In this document: piece after piece, positions 32,984-45,106 of the stretch
Layout of the letters: each line of letters begins with the position of its first letter
How positions within the stretch are numbered: position 1 is the first letter of the stretch
Assembly (NCBI RefSeq): GCF_900111445.1
Contig: NZ_FOHE01000019.1
Location: 14,012-60,546 of the forward strand
Direction: 5' to 3'
Length of the DNA stretch: 46,535 nt
Source of the DNA: Oceanobacillus limi
Lineage (GTDB): Bacteria > Bacillota > Bacilli > Bacillales > Amphibacillaceae
Notes under the pieces: model-generated
Databases searched by the model: none
Told to the model about the DNA's origin: nothing
What the model saw: the letters and a program-made list of their open reading frames with translations, nothing else
Position numbers and translations under genes: made by a program

Positions 32984-33838
32984 TTAAGCTTGATTGGAAG
33001 AACCAAATTCGCGCATTTTACCAATAACAGTTTGCTTAATTGCTTCCGTACCAGGTCCTAAGTATTTACGTGGATCATATAGATTAGGCTTTTCTTCTAG
33101 TACTTTACGAACTGTTTTAGCTTGTGCTAATTGGTTTTCTGTGTTCACATTAATTTTTGCAGTACCTAAAGAAATTGCTTTTTGGATATCTTTCGTTGGA
33201 ATACCAGTACCTCCGTGTAATACTAATGGTACATTAACAGCGTTTAGAATCTCTTCCATTTCTTTGAATCCTAGGTTTGGCTCACCTTGATATTCACCAT
33301 GAACAGAACCAAGTGCTGGTGCTAAGCAATCAACGCCCGTTTCCTGAACCAAGCTTTTACATTCATTTAAGTCCGCATAATTAATTCCACCAATAACACC
33401 ATCTTCTTCTCCACCAACAGTTCCTACTTCTGCTTCAACAGAAACGCCGTGAATATGTGCCAATTCAACTACTTTTTTCGTCACTTCAATATTTTCTTCA
33501 ATCGGATGGTGAGATCCATCGATCATAACAGAAGTGAATCCTGCATGAATCGCTTGTGCACATTTTTCGAAGCTTGAACCATGGTCTAAATGGATGGCAA
33601 CTGGTACAGTCGTTCCATAAGATTCCATCAATGCTTCAACCATTGAAACAACAACATTAAAGCCGCCCATGTATTTTCCAGCACCTTCAGAAACACCTAA
33701 AATTACTGGTGATTTCTCTTCCTCAGCTGCTTGAAGAATAGCTTGAGCATATTCTAAATTATTTAAATTAAACTGTCCTACCGCATACCCGTTGTCTTTC
33801 CCTTTTTCTAGCATCTCTTTCATCGATACTAATGGCAT
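32984..33838 (-). CDS. fbaA: Class II fructose-bisphosphate aldolase
   Basis: Zinc-dependent glycolytic enzyme splitting fructose 1,6-bisphosphate. The 284-aa protein has [12 protein letters not shown] (catalytic Asp and zinc His), [14 protein letters not shown], and VLHGGTGIP. The ATG at 33838 follows AAGGAGG by 8 nt and gives [13 protein letters not shown]; an in-frame ATG at 33856 contains that ribosome site. Order spo0F-fbaA-ywjH matches B. subtilis. Confidence 0.96.
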   Translation of the reverse strand: MPLVSMKEMLEKGKDNGYAVGQFNLNNLEYAQAILQAAEEEKSPVILGVSEGAGKYMGGFNVVVSMVEALMESYGTTVPVAIHLDHGSSFEKCAQAIHAGFTSVMIDGSHHPIEENIEVTKKVVELAHIHGVSVEAEVGTVGGEEDGVIGGINYADLNECKSLVQETGVDCLAPALGSVHGEYQGEPNLGFKEMEEILNAVNVPLVLHGGTGIPTKDIQKAISLGTAKINVNTENQLAQAKTVRKVLEEKPNLYDPRKYLGPGTEAIKQTVIGKMREFGSSNQA

Positions 33839-33968
33839 ATAGGTATCCTCCTTCATAGATGAATCAATTATATTTTTATCTTCTTAATAAGAATACCAAG
33901 TCGCGCACCAAGTAGCAAGAAATGAGAGCACTTCTACAACAGGCAAACTTTTTGAAAAATTTAATTGA

Positions 33969-34328
33969 TTATGCCAATATTGATTGAACTTCTTGTACTA
34001 CGTCTAGCACATTAAAAGGTTTCGCTAGAATAGACTTCACATTGGAAATATCCTTAGTTTCTTCCGTTATTTTCTCCACAAGTCCACTCATTACAACAGT
34101 AGGTACTTCCGTTTTTTCTCTGTCTAATTTCTTTAAAATTTCCAAACCATCTACAATAGGTAGCTTATAATCTAGTATCATCAAACTAATGGAGTGTGCA
34201 TTTAGCTTATCCAAAGCTTCTTTACCAGTTTTTGCTGTAATAACTTTATATCCCTCATTTGTTAAAATATCTTCAAGTAGTAACCGGATTCCATGTTCAT
34301 CATCTACAACTAGTATTTCTTTGTCCAT
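33969..34328 (-). CDS. spo0F: Sporulation phosphorelay response regulator Spo0F
   Basis: Single-domain receiver that passes phosphate from sensor kinases to Spo0B. In the 119-aa protein D9 and D10 bind Mg2+, D53 is the phosphate acceptor in LMILDYKLP, S81 replaces the usual Thr, and K103 lies in AKPF. The GIR segment (13-15), used for partner contact in B. subtilis, is conserved, but the preceding Tyr is His12 and the TAYGE segment is SGLVE, so the protein is more diverged than its neighbours. Position between pyrG and fbaA and a sigma-H/0A-box promoter support the name. GGAG precedes the ATG by 7 nt. Confidence 0.9.
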   Translation of the reverse strand: MDKEILVVDDEHGIRLLLEDILTNEGYKVITAKTGKEALDKLNAHSISLMILDYKLPIVDGLEILKKLDREKTEVPTVVMSGLVEKITEETKDISNVKSILAKPFNVLDVVQEVQSILA

Positions 34329-34361
34329 TTTAATACTCCATCCCCCTTTACCCTATATACG

Positions 34362-34390
34362 TTATTCGACAAATAGTAGGATAGTCCTTC
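34362..34390 (-). promoter_or_regulatory. Sigma-H promoter with overlapping 0A box upstream of spo0F
   Basis: Minus-strand GAAGGACTA (34382-34390) and GTCGAATAA (34362-34370) are separated by 11 bp; they fit the sigma-H consensus (AGGAWWW and GAAT elements) with one mismatch. A perfect Spo0A box TGTCGAA (34365-34371) overlaps the -10 element. B. subtilis spo0F is likewise driven by sigma-H and Spo0A~P. The -10 element is about 34 bp from the start codon. Confidence 0.75.
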
Positions 34391-34516
34391 TTTTTAGCGA
34401 ACAACTTTTCAGGTTTTATTTTTATTTTGTAAACGGAATTTGTCCACACTGATAAGCAGACCAAAACCTTTTTCCCTATTTTTGGGATTCCTAAACCTAT
34501 ATATGTTAATATAGCA

Positions 34517-34564
34517 AAAAAAGTCACATATGATCGTAAATTACCGAACATTTGTGACTTTTTT
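34517..34564 (-). terminator. Probable terminator downstream of pyrG
   Basis: A perfect 12-bp stem, AAAAAAGTCACA and TGTGACTTTTTT, with a 24-nt loop. U-rich on either strand. It lies 170 bp beyond the pyrG stop. A near-palindrome TTACAAG-CA-CTTGTAA (34608-34623) lies between. No gene was found in 34391-34734. Confidence 0.6.
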
Positions 34565-34734
34565 ACTGGTTGGGAAATTGGTTATATTTAGGGAATAAAA
34601 TGAATCTTTACAAGCACTTGTAAGAACAACGCGGGTATTGCATGCTTAACCTTTCTCCGTTCGTTTTATAGCGCGCGCCCTCTTTCTAGGACTAAATACT
34701 CGCTTAGGAAAACTACGAAGTAAATAAAAGATCC

Positions 34735-36648
<1,914 letters not shown>

Positions 36649-36652
36649 AAGA

Positions 36653-36682
36653 AAAGCGCCTCCCTGAATAGGGAAACGCTTT
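36653..36682 (-). terminator. Terminator of rpoE
   Basis: Stem AAAGCG/CGCTTT, a 3x3 internal loop, then CCCT/AGGG around a 4-nt loop; TTTTC follows on the minus strand. It is about 75 bp after the rpoE stop. Confidence 0.8.
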
Positions 36683-36756
36683 GTTACGAAATTTAAAGAG
36701 CCCAATAAGAATTGTACTCATAGGTTACCAAAAAGTCAAGCACACTTTTCCAACCC

Positions 36757-37284
36757 TTATTTTTCTTCCTCTTCATCATCTTCTGTATCATCGTCTTCTT
36801 GATCATCGTCTAGATCTTCATCAAAGTCGTCGAAGTCATCATCTATTTCATCAAAATCTTCGTCTTCATCATCAGCAAATCCATCGACTAATTCCTCAAC
36901 ATCACCATCTACGATATCAAGGTCTTCTGCTTCGATGTCTATTTCATCATCTTCAATAACTTCTTTCTTTTTCTTCTTCGCTTTTTTCTTTTTCTTCTTT
37001 GGTGCTAAATTAACTTCCTCATCCATTTGTTCTACTGGATACCAGCGCTTCAATCCCCACATGTTGGAACCAAGCGTCATGAAACGACCATCGATGTTTA
37101 AGTCCGTATAGAACTGAGCAATAAATTCTTCCTTTTGCTCATTGGTGAACTCTTTCATTTCAGCAATTTTATCAAAGATCTCTCTGAAGTTTATAGCCTT
37201 CTTTTCATCCAATAAGATTAAATGTGCCAACTCAATCATTGACATGTTTTTTAATTCCTCGCGGCCAAAGTTATCTAAGCTCAC
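36757..37284 (-). CDS. rpoE: RNA polymerase delta subunit
   Basis: Firmicute-specific polymerase subunit that speeds recycling and affects start selection. The 175-aa protein has the folded N-domain (about 1-90, NFGREELKNMSMIELAHLIL and WGLKRWYP), a lysine tract (about 96-108, KKKKKKAKKKKK) and a long disordered tail almost wholly Asp/Glu. This basic-then-acidic layout is diagnostic. The start is GTG with GGGAG about 10 nt upstream. It lies next to pyrG as in B. subtilis. Confidence 0.97.
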   Translation of the reverse strand: MSLDNFGREELKNMSMIELAHLILLDEKKAINFREIFDKIAEMKEFTNEQKEEFIAQFYTDLNIDGRFMTLGSNMWGLKRWYPVEQMDEEVNLAPKKKKKKAKKKKKEVIEDDEIDIEAEDLDIVDGDVEELVDGFADDEDEDFDEIDDDFDDFDEDLDDDQEDDDTEDDEEEEK

Positions 37285-37474
37285 GGTACCGCACTCCCTT
37301 TTCTATTGTTTTTATGGCATTTGCCTTCTTCGTATTATCATTTATGTATTTACTTAACCAAGAGAAAGGTAATAATTATCCTTTCTATCACGCAGTATAA
37401 ACCATATCATACATTATAAACAAATCATAACGGATTATGCTACTAAAAAAGACATATTTGTAGGTGAAAAATAA

Positions 37475-37629
37475 AGATAACCTTCAATCAGTGGGGTGTT
37501 CCCCCTCCAACTTAACCTCTTTGGTTTCACCACTTAGGTTGTAGCGGTGGCCTTACGACGCTAAGGAAGTGCTAGTGCCAACATGCGATCGGCCGGCGCA
37601 TTATGTCAGTCTGCCAATTACAAGGCAGA
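37475..37629. repeat. Dispersed structured repeat, copy B
   Basis: Starts AAGATAACCTTCAATCAGTGG and aligns with copy A (21602-21806) along most of its length. Hairpins ATGCG/CGCAT (9-nt loop) and CTGCC/GGCAG (8-nt loop) are present, and GGGG/CCCC can pair near the head. It lies in the 450-bp gap between adh and rpoE; the rest of that gap is AT-rich and holds no gene. Confidence 0.6.
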
Positions 37630-37650
37630 ATCTACGAATTTTAAATAATA

Positions 37651-37689
37651 AAAGGCTGGTTCACTAATACTACTTAAACCAACCTTTTC
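37651..37689 (-). terminator. Terminator of adh
   Basis: Stem AAAAGGcTGGTT (37651-37662) / AACCAaCCTTTT (37678-37689), one mismatch, with T-rich sequence on the minus strand. About 50 bp after the adh stop. Confidence 0.8.
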
Positions 37690-37737
37690 ATTTTTCATCA
37701 TCATATTTTCTGTATGTGAAAACCCGTATTATTTATA

Positions 37738-38769
37738 CTAGGAATTACACTTGTGCTGATTAAAATCGATTACCATGCGACCTTGAATCTTACCTTGCTC
37801 CATTTCTTCGAATATATCTTGAACTTCATGTAAACACCTAGTTTGCACAACTGGAACAACTTTTCCTTCTGCCCCAAATTGGAAGGCTTCTTCTAAATCC
37901 TTACGAGTACCAACCAATGAACCAACTACTTCAATACCATCAAGGACAAGACGTGGAATACTTAAATCCATAGTCTCTGATGGTAAACCGACTGCAATTA
38001 CTTTACCACAAGCACGAACAGCATTTACAGCTGAGTTAAATGCTGTTTTTGAAACTGCTGTTACAACGGCGGAATGTGCACCACCGACTTGTTGAATAAT
38101 TATATCAGCATCACCCTGAGTATTAGGGTTAATTGTCATATCTGCTCCTATTTCCTTCGCTAGTGCTAGTTTATCTTCATTAATGTCTACCGCTATTACT
38201 TTCGCATTAAACACATGTTTTGCGTATTGGATTGCTAGATTACCCAATCCACCACAACCATATATTACAATCCATTGGCTAGGTTTTATATCAGCAACCT
38301 TAATGGCTTTATACGTAGTAACACCAGCGCATGTTATACTACTTGCTTGTGCAGGATCCAGACCTTCTGGAACTTTCACTGCATAATCAGCAGTTACAAT
38401 ACATTGTTCTGCCATTCCACCATCTATGCTATAACCTGCGTTTTTAACATTACGGCAAAATGTTTCTCTGCCAGTTGTACAATACTCACACATTCCACAT
38501 GACTCAAACATCCATGCAACGCTTACTCGATCACCAATCTTTAAGCTAGTAACATCATCAGCCACTTTAGATATAACACCTATACCTTCATGACCAAGGA
38601 TACGCCCCTCCACATTACCAAAATCACCAGCAGCTACATGTAAATCAGTATGACAAACTCCACAATATTCAATATCTACTAAAGCTTCCCCTGATTGTAA
38701 TGGTCTAATTTCCTTTTCAATAACTTCAACATTTGTTTTGTTATTTGGATTAACTACTACCGCTTTCAT
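37738..38769 (-). CDS. Zinc-dependent alcohol dehydrogenase, AdhP type
   Basis: NAD-linked medium-chain dehydrogenase, probably for ethanol or short primary alcohols. The 343-aa protein has the catalytic zinc ligands C39 (CGVCHTDLH), H60 (GHEG) and C147, the structural zinc Cys set C91, C94, C97 and C105, and the Rossmann GCGGLGNLA at 171-179. The ATG at 38769 has GGAG 9 nt upstream; a further ATG at 38796 precedes that site. It stands alone: terminators lie on either side. A Rex-like half-site TTGTGAAA occurs upstream, so redox control is possible. Confidence 0.92.
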   Translation of the reverse strand: MKAVVVNPNNKTNVEVIEKEIRPLQSGEALVDIEYCGVCHTDLHVAAGDFGNVEGRILGHEGIGVISKVADDVTSLKIGDRVSVAWMFESCGMCEYCTTGRETFCRNVKNAGYSIDGGMAEQCIVTADYAVKVPEGLDPAQASSITCAGVTTYKAIKVADIKPSQWIVIYGCGGLGNLAIQYAKHVFNAKVIAVDINEDKLALAKEIGADMTINPNTQGDADIIIQQVGGAHSAVVTAVSKTAFNSAVNAVRACGKVIAVGLPSETMDLSIPRLVLDGIEVVGSLVGTRKDLEEAFQFGAEGKVVPVVQTRCLHEVQDIFEEMEQGKIQGRMVIDFNQHKCNS

Positions 38770-38848
38770 ACATGACCACTCCTTTAATTTTAACACCTTT
38801 TGAGGCGCTTATTGACTACAAATTCAGCATAACATGGTTTATGGAATG

Positions 38849-38872
38849 TATGATTGTGAAATATTGAACATA
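38849..38872. promoter_or_regulatory. Possible Rex-like operator upstream of adh
   Basis: TTGTGAAATATTGAACAT has one perfect Rex half-site (TTGTGAAA) and a degenerate partner, about 80 bp upstream of the adh start. Rex controls fermentative alcohol dehydrogenases in many Firmicutes. Weak evidence. Confidence 0.3.
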
Positions 38873-38915
38873 ATTTGAATTTTAATTGCATTATCTAATC
38901 CATTTCAACTACCTC

Positions 38916-38951
38916 GAAAAAAGTTGAGAAAGCAGTAATGCCTTCTCAACT
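38916..38951 (-). terminator. Terminator of icmF
   Basis: Stem AGTTGAGAA (38922-38930) / TTCTCAACT (38943-38951) with a 12-nt loop, followed by TTTTTTCG on the minus strand, about 20 bp after the icmF stop. Confidence 0.88.
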
Positions 38952-38972
38952 CCTCTTTATACATTATCGAAA

Positions 38973-41900
38973 TTACATATTCCTACGATATTGTCCGCCC
39001 ACTTCATATAGTGCATTGGTAATCTGACCTAAACTTGCGACTTTAACGGTTTCCATTAACTCAGCAAATATATTGCCACCTGAAGCCGCTACTTCCTTCA
39101 ATCGTGTTAATGCATTTTCCACTTGAGTTTCATTCCTCTGCTGGAATTTATGGAGTTCACTAATTTGATGCTCTTTCTCTTCTTTTGTCGCACGAGCAAG
39201 CTCCATGGAATCAATCTCTTCTTCTGATGGAGGATTAGGATTTAAATACGTGTTCACACCAATTATTGGTAGTTCTCCAGAGTGTTTTTTCCCTTCGTAA
39301 TATAAGGACTCTTCCTGGATTTTCCCTCGTTGATATTGTCGTTCCATGGCCCCAAGAACTCCCCCACGGTCATTAATTCGCTCAAACTCTTGTAAAACTG
39401 CTTCTTCAACAAGATCTGTTAATTCATCTACAATAAAAGATCCTTGTAATGAGTTTTCGTTTTTGGTTAATCCAAATTCTCGATTAATGATCATTTGAAT
39501 GGCCATCGCTCGTCGCACCGATTCCTCTGTTGGTGTTGTAATGGCCTCATCATATGCATTGGTATGCAACGAGTTTGTATTATCCTGAATCGCAAGTAAT
39601 GCTTGTAAAGTCGTACGAATATCATTAAAGTCAATTTCCTGCGCATGAAGCGAACGCCCCGAAGTTTGAATATGATACTTTAATTTTTGACTACGTTCAT
39701 TCGCACCATATTTATCACGCATTGTAATTGCCCAAATGCGGCGGGCTACACGGCCAATCACCGTATATTCTGGATCAAGCCCATTTGAAAAGAAGAACGA
39801 TAGGTTTGGTGCAAATTTATTAATATCCATTCCCCTACTTAAGTAATATTCCACATACGTAAATCCATTTGCTAGTGTAAATGCTAGCTGTGTAATCGGA
39901 TTTGCACCTGCTTCCGCAATATGGTAACCCGAAATAGATACAGAGTAATAATTTCGAACCTCGTTATCAATAAAATACTGCTGAATATCCCCCATCATTC
40001 GTAAAGCAAATTCAGTCGAGAAGATACACGTATTTTGCCCTTGGTCCTCTTTTAAAATGTCCGCCTGTACCGTTCCACGTACAACAGCTAATGTTTCTGC
40101 TTTCATTTTTTCATATTCTTCCACACTTGGCTCTCTACCTTGTTCTTCTTTAAATTTAGTTAGCTGCTGATCAATGGCAGTATTAAAGAACATCGCCAAA
40201 ATAATTGGCGCTGGCCCGTTTATTGTCATAGATACAGATGTTTTCGGATCCGTTAAGTCAAAACCATCATATAGTTTTTTCATATCCTCTAGGGTACAAA
40301 TATTGACACCACTTTCGCCAACTTTCCCGTAAATGTCAGGTCGGTGTGCAGGATCTTCGCCATAAAGTGTCACCGAGTCAAAAGCTGTCGATAATCGTTT
40401 GGCATCCTCATTTTTGGATAAGTAATGGAAGCGACGATTGGTTCGTTCTGGTGTTCCCTCTCCAGCAAATTGTCGAGTAGGATCCTCCCCTTTTCGTTTA
40501 AAAGGAAATACTCCTGCTGTAAACGGAAATGCACCCGGTACATTTTCTTTTAATAGCCAGGTTAAGCGTTCGCCCCAGTCCGTATATTTGGGGAATGCTA
40601 CCTTAGGGACTTTTATTCCAGCCAATGATTCGGTAACGATATCCATTTTAATTTCTTTATCTCGAATGTTGAATGTCATGGTTTCTTGATCATATTTTTC
40701 TTTGGTTGAATCCCAAGAATCCAGTAATTTCTTCGCCTTCGGATCGAGTTCTTCCTCATACGCTTTTATTTTTTCATCAATTGTGTGTACGATGTCATCC
40801 TCATCCAATATATCTTTAGAGCCTTGCAGTTGATACAGTTTTCTAGCAATATCACTTTGTTTCGCTGTGTTTTTGTGGTAATTCCGTACATGTGTTGCAA
40901 TTTCACGTAAATAGTGACGTCGCTCATTCGTAATAATTAGGTTTTGCTTTTCTGAAATTGTATTACGGTCAAATTTCACTTCTTCGTTCCATTGATACTT
41001 TTCGTTCAGTGTATCCACTAACGAGGCAAATAACGCATTCGTTCCAGCATCATTAAACTGACTAGCAATTGTACCGAATACAGGAAAGCCTTCCTTATCT
41101 TGATGGAAAAGCATATGGCTTCGCTCGTACTGTTTACGCACTTGATTAAGGGCATCCTCAGACCCCTTTTGTTCAAATTTGTTAATGACAATAAAATCAG
41201 CATAGTCAATCATGTCGATTTTTTCTAATTGTGTCGGTGCTCCGAACTCAGCTGTCATGACATACATCGACAAGTTGGTAACTTCTGTAATCGCAGCATC
41301 CCCTTGACCAATTCCACTCGTTTCGACAATGATAAAATCAAAACCAGATGCTCGAATAACATCGATGACATCTTGAATCGATTTCGATAATTCACTTCTC
41401 GAATCCCGAGTAGCTAACGAACGCATGTATACACGATCAGTAAAAATCGCATTCATGCGAATTCGATCCCCTAATAAAGCACCACCTGTTTTTCGTTTCG
41501 TTGGGTCAATCGAAATAATCGCTATTTTTTTATCTGGAATTTCGTTGATAAAACGTCGGATTAACTCGTCGGTAAGGGAGCTTTTACCAGCCCCACCCGT
41601 TCCAGTAATCCCTAATACCGGTTTATCGTCGCTTCCCATTTCCTTTAACTCATTCAATACCGCTTGTTTTTCGTCATCATCCACTTCATCATTTTCTATA
41701 TAGGTGATAAATCGGCCGATTGTTTGACGATCTCCTTGGGCGAGTTTTTCTTTATCCTTATTTAGATCTATTGGTGGGATAAAATCACATTCCTCCAGCA
41801 TTTGATTGATCATCCCTTGCAACCCATATTCCCTACCATCATCTGGAGAGAAAATACGCGCAACCCCATATTCATGGAGTTCTTTGATTTCGCGTGGAAT

Positions 41901-42215
41901 GATAACACCGCCACCGCCGCCATACACCTTAATATGATCTGCTCCAAGCTCTTTTAGAAGGTCTATCATATATTTAAAATATTCTACATGCCCGCCTTGA
42001 TAGGAAGAAATCGCAATCCCTTGCGCATCCTCTTGAATGGCAGCGTGCACAACATCTTCTACCGAGCGATTGTGTCCTAAATGAATTACTTCGGCTCCAC
42101 TCGATTGAAGAATTCTTCTCATGATATTAATGGAAGCATCATGCCCATCAAAAAGACTAGATGCCGTAACAAACCGAACATGGTGTTTTGGTTTGTAGAC
42201 CTGTACTTGTTCCAT
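38973..42215 (-). CDS. icmF: Fused isobutyryl-CoA mutase with G-protein domain (IcmF)
   Basis: Adenosylcobalamin enzyme interconverting isobutyryl-CoA and n-butyryl-CoA (some homologues also act on isovaleryl-CoA), with its own G-protein chaperone built in. Of 1080 aa, the B12-binding domain is about 10-140 with cobalt ligand H25 in LFDGHDAS; the MeaI-type GTPase is about 195-430 with Walker A GTGGAGKS (205-212); the substrate-binding TIM barrel fills about 560-1080 ([20 protein letters not shown]). The order B12-G-mutase is diagnostic and distinguishes it from methylmalonyl-CoA mutase. The ATG at 42215 has GGGGGC upstream; an ATG nine codons earlier contains that site. It follows tetR by 167 bp. 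Confidence 0.95.
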   Translation of the reverse strand: MEQVQVYKPKHHVRFVTASSLFDGHDASINIMRRILQSSGAEVIHLGHNRSVEDVVHAAIQEDAQGIAISSYQGGHVEYFKYMIDLLKELGADHIKVYGGGGGVIIPREIKELHEYGVARIFSPDDGREYGLQGMINQMLEECDFIPPIDLNKDKEKLAQGDRQTIGRFITYIENDEVDDDEKQAVLNELKEMGSDDKPVLGITGTGGAGKSSLTDELIRRFINEIPDKKIAIISIDPTKRKTGGALLGDRIRMNAIFTDRVYMRSLATRDSRSELSKSIQDVIDVIRASGFDFIIVETSGIGQGDAAITEVTNLSMYVMTAEFGAPTQLEKIDMIDYADFIVINKFEQKGSEDALNQVRKQYERSHMLFHQDKEGFPVFGTIASQFNDAGTNALFASLVDTLNEKYQWNEEVKFDRNTISEKQNLIITNERRHYLREIATHVRNYHKNTAKQSDIARKLYQLQGSKDILDEDDIVHTIDEKIKAYEEELDPKAKKLLDSWDSTKEKYDQETMTFNIRDKEIKMDIVTESLAGIKVPKVAFPKYTDWGERLTWLLKENVPGAFPFTAGVFPFKRKGEDPTRQFAGEGTPERTNRRFHYLSKNEDAKRLSTAFDSVTLYGEDPAHRPDIYGKVGESGVNICTLEDMKKLYDGFDLTDPKTSVSMTINGPAPIILAMFFNTAIDQQLTKFKEEQGREPSVEEYEKMKAETLAVVRGTVQADILKEDQGQNTCIFSTEFALRMMGDIQQYFIDNEVRNYYSVSISGYHIAEAGANPITQLAFTLANGFTYVEYYLSRGMDINKFAPNLSFFFSNGLDPEYTVIGRVARRIWAITMRDKYGANERSQKLKYHIQTSGRSLHAQEIDFNDIRTTLQALLAIQDNTNSLHTNAYDEAITTPTEESVRRAMAIQMIINREFGLTKNENSLQGSFIVDELTDLVEEAVLQEFERINDRGGVLGAMERQYQRGKIQEESLYYEGKKHSGELPIIGVNTYLNPNPPSEEEIDSMELARATKEEKEHQISELHKFQQRNETQVENALTRLKEVAASGGNIFAELMETVKVASLGQITNALYEVGGQYRRNM

Positions 42216-42369
42216 TTTCAAGCCCCCTTCTTCATTTTTCAAAGTTGTTTATCGAACCACCCGACACAACGATGGCTTCGTTCGTTTATATTAAATTCAA
42301 CTTTTGCCATTCTTGTTTTTTACGGATAACTTCCCTGCACGTATAATGGAAAGTAAACCCTACTACTTC

Positions 42370-42381
42370 CTTTCCGGAAAG
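42370..42381. promoter_or_regulatory. Palindrome between tetR and icmF
   Basis: Perfect 12-bp palindrome CTTTCCGGAAAG just beyond the tetR stop codon and about 155 bp upstream of icmF. A related GGAAAGTA occurs 20 bp away. It could be an operator for the adjacent TetR protein; this is inference only. Confidence 0.3.
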
Positions 42382-42382
42382 C

Positions 42383-43000
42383 TTACTCTTGAACCGAAAG
42401 AGATTGCATTAAATAATGGATTTGCCGATCGATGTACTCCTCAAGCGTGAATTGTTTTTGCAACATCCACCTTCGAAAGCCCCACATTTGCCCTTGGATG
42501 AAAATGTTGTTCGCGATGAGTTCGGCATCTTGATCGGATATTTCTACCTTTACGCATGTTTTTATTACCCGCTCCAACATTCCGACCATAGCTCGTTCCT
42601 TCTCTAATACATACTCCAACGTATCCTTTTTCAATGACTTCACTTCCTGATACATAATCAACACTTCTTCCTGCATTTCATCCATTAGCTCGAAGTAGGA
42701 GCGAATGACATTGATAAAGTTTTCCATGGAAGGCTGCTGCAAATCAATTTTTGCTTCGAGTCGCTCTCGCACTTGTTCGTAAATCGAGTCACAAACTAAG
42801 AATAATACATCTTCTTTCGTTCGAATGTACTCATAAAGTGTTCCAATACTAAAACCGGATTCCTTGGCGATTTCCCGTGTTGTTGTCCGATGAAAACCCT
42901 TGTCTTTAAAGAGTGAAATAGCACCCTTAATCATTTGGTTACGCCGCTTTTCAATTAACTCCCGATCTTTAACAGAAGAAAGGACTTCATTATCATTCAT
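42383..43000 (-). CDS. TetR-family transcriptional regulator
   Basis: A 205-aa repressor-type protein. The N-terminal helix-turn-helix domain (about 15-65) reads GAISLFKDKGFHRTTTREIAKESGFSIGTLYEYIRTKEDVL, typical of TetR regulators; the C-terminal helical ligand domain follows. Its ATG overlaps the meaB stop by 8 bp, and GAAGGGGGG lies upstream. By position inside an acyl-CoA operon it probably senses an acyl-CoA and represses the module, like FadR-type regulators of bacilli, but the ligand cannot be read from sequence. Confidence 0.88.
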   Translation of the reverse strand: MNDNEVLSSVKDRELIEKRRNQMIKGAISLFKDKGFHRTTTREIAKESGFSIGTLYEYIRTKEDVLFLVCDSIYEQVRERLEAKIDLQQPSMENFINVIRSYFELMDEMQEEVLIMYQEVKSLKKDTLEYVLEKERAMVGMLERVIKTCVKVEISDQDAELIANNIFIQGQMWGFRRWMLQKQFTLEEYIDRQIHYLMQSLSVQE

Positions 43001-43937
43001 GCTTCGTCCCCCCTTCCAGTTTCCATTTTTGTAGCCACGTTTTAGCTAATTGATAGGGGTCATCATCCGGATCGATTGCAGGCAAGTCATTTCTTGTTTC
43101 GATAAACGTCTTCACATCACGCCATATTTCTTCACGTATAAGTTCATATACTTCTAATTGCTTTTGCTCCGTTCGTTTGACTTTCCCTTCTGAAGTAGCA
43201 TACAAATAATCTCGATGCGCTTTCATCTTTTCCCATAATTCATCGATTCCTTTGTTTTCTGTAGAAACTGTTTTAACAATGGCCGTTTGATGGTGCTCGG
43301 TCATCGTCATCATGACAAGTTCTCTCAGTAGCGCCTTTAACTTCCCAACACCGTGTAAGTCCGCTTTGTTGATAACAAATAAATCGGCGATTTCCATAAT
43401 ACCTGCTTTGAAAATTTGCAAGACGTCTCCACTGTTTGGTGTTAATACAACGGCTGTTGTGTCTACAATTTTCATAATATCTAGTTCTGATTGACCGACA
43501 CCAACTGTCTCGACGATGACCACATCAAATCCAAATGCATCACATATTCGTACCGCATCCTTGGTTGCACGTGCTAAGCCTCCTAGACTTCCTCTCGTTG
43601 CCATACTTCGGATAAACACACCATCATCGGTAAAATGTTCATTCATCCGCACACGATCTCCAAGTAATGCCCCACCGCTGAACGGACTTGTTGGATCCAC
43701 CGCTATTACAGCTACTGTTTTCCCCTCTGATCGAATATGCGATATTAAGCGATTAACCAATGAACTTTTTCCAGCCCCAGGTGATCCAGTAAGCCCAATA
43801 TAGATCGCATTTTTTTTCAATGCAAAAACATCACTTAATAGTTCGAGCTTATCCTCATGATCGTTTTCAACTAAGGTGATCGCTTTAGCAAGTCCTCGTA
43901 TATCCTTTTGCTTAATCCGTTCAACTAAGGCATGCAT
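42993..43937 (-). CDS. meaB: MeaB/ArgK-family G3E GTPase (B12-mutase chaperone)
   Basis: P-loop GTPase that protects and reloads B12-dependent acyl-CoA mutases. The 314-aa protein has Walker A GSPGAGKSS at 51-59, the [18 protein letters not shown] switch segment, VETVGVGQSE, and the base-recognition NKAD. The G domain is flanked by N- and C-terminal helices used in dimerisation. GGGAG precedes the ATG. It lies 15 bp after an acyl-CoA dehydrogenase gene and overlaps tetR. The older name ArgK (arginine kinase) is a mis-assignment. Confidence 0.94.
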   Translation of the reverse strand: MHALVERIKQKDIRGLAKAITLVENDHEDKLELLSDVFALKKNAIYIGLTGSPGAGKSSLVNRLISHIRSEGKTVAVIAVDPTSPFSGGALLGDRVRMNEHFTDDGVFIRSMATRGSLGGLARATKDAVRICDAFGFDVVIVETVGVGQSELDIMKIVDTTAVVLTPNSGDVLQIFKAGIMEIADLFVINKADLHGVGKLKALLRELVMMTMTEHHQTAIVKTVSTENKGIDELWEKMKAHRDYLYATSEGKVKRTEQKQLEVYELIREEIWRDVKTFIETRNDLPAIDPDDDPYQLAKTWLQKWKLEGGTKHE

Positions 43938-43952
43938 TTAGAAACTCCCTTT

Positions 43953-45092
43953 CTACTTCGTTACCATTCTTCCAATGACAAGACGTTGCACTTCTTGTGT
44001 TCCTTCATAAATTTGAGTGATTTTTGCATCACGCATATAGCGCTCTACTGGATAATCCTTCGTGTAACCATATCCGCCAAAGACTTGAACCGCTTCTACT
44101 GTGATGCGCATTGCAGCATCGCCAGCAAATAGCTTAGACATTGCAGATGCTTTTCCATATGGTAGCCCCTCTGACTCTAACCATGCCGCTTGATAGGTTA
44201 AGAGGCGAGCCGCTTCCACTTCCGTTGCCATGTCCGCTAGTTTAAAAGAAATCCCTTGGTTATGTGCGATTGGCTTACCGAATTGCTCCCGTTCTTTCGC
44301 ATAATTCGTGGACGCATCTAAAGCACCTTGCGCAATACCTAGTGCTTGTGCCGCAATCCCATTTCTTCCACCGTCAAGCGTGGTCATGGCAATTTTAAAG
44401 CCTTCTCCCTCTGCTCCAAGTAGATTTTCTTTTGGCACACGACAATTTTCGAAAATAAGCTCGGTTGTTGGCGACGAACGAATCCCCAATTTTTTCTCTT
44501 TTTTGCCGAATGTAAATCCTTCTGTTCCTTTTTCGACAATAAATGCGCTAATGCCCTTATGTTTGGCATCTACGTCGGTTTTTGCAAAAACAACGTAAAT
44601 ATCCGCCACGCCACCATTAGTAATCCAAACTTTATTGCCATTTAGTACGTAGTGATCTCCGTCTAATTTGGCTGTTGTCCGCATGGAAGCAACGTCACTA
44701 CCTGCCCCCGGCTCCGATAATGCATAGGCACCTAACGCCTCACCCGTTGCTAATCGGTGGAGAAAGGTTTTCTTTTGCTCTTCGTTTCCATATTTGTAAA
44801 TTGGCCAGCTGGCTAGAGATAAATGTGCAGACAATGTTACACCTGTTGATGCACAAACCCGAGACAGCTCCTCGACAGCAATTACATAACTCACATAATC
44901 GGAGCCAATTCCTCCATATTCCTCCGGCCAAGGGATACCTGTTAACCCTAATTCAGCCATTTTATCGAAAATTTCTCTATCAAAACGTTCTTCCTCATCT
45001 CGTTCTGCTGCGGTCGGTTCCACCTCATTTGTTGCAAAATCACGCACCATTTTACGTAGCATTTCCTGTTCTTCGGTTAATTGAAAGTTCAT
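43953..45092 (-). CDS. Short/branched-chain acyl-CoA dehydrogenase (AcdA-like)
   Basis: FAD enzyme introducing the alpha-beta double bond in acyl-CoA. The 379-aa protein has the family segments [14 protein letters not shown] and WITNGG for FAD contact and the catalytic base E363 in IYEGTQEVQ, the position used by short-chain enzymes. AAAGGAGG precedes the ATG. It lies 14 bp after a second dehydrogenase to which it is clearly related; in B. subtilis acdA also lies near rpoE. Substrate could be isobutyryl-, 2-methylbutyryl- or butyryl-CoA. Confidence 0.92.
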   Translation of the reverse strand: MNFQLTEEQEMLRKMVRDFATNEVEPTAAERDEEERFDREIFDKMAELGLTGIPWPEEYGGIGSDYVSYVIAVEELSRVCASTGVTLSAHLSLASWPIYKYGNEEQKKTFLHRLATGEALGAYALSEPGAGSDVASMRTTAKLDGDHYVLNGNKVWITNGGVADIYVVFAKTDVDAKHKGISAFIVEKGTEGFTFGKKEKKLGIRSSPTTELIFENCRVPKENLLGAEGEGFKIAMTTLDGGRNGIAAQALGIAQGALDASTNYAKEREQFGKPIAHNQGISFKLADMATEVEAARLLTYQAAWLESEGLPYGKASAMSKLFAGDAAMRITVEAVQVFGGYGYTKDYPVERYMRDAKITQIYEGTQEVQRLVIGRMVTK

Positions 45093-45106
45093 TGTTTGTT
45101 CCTCCT

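Noticed and set aside
34348-34551. 67-codon minus-strand reading frame upstream of spo0F
   Set aside because: It spans the spo0F sigma-H promoter and the hairpin terminator, has no ribosome site and resembles no known protein.
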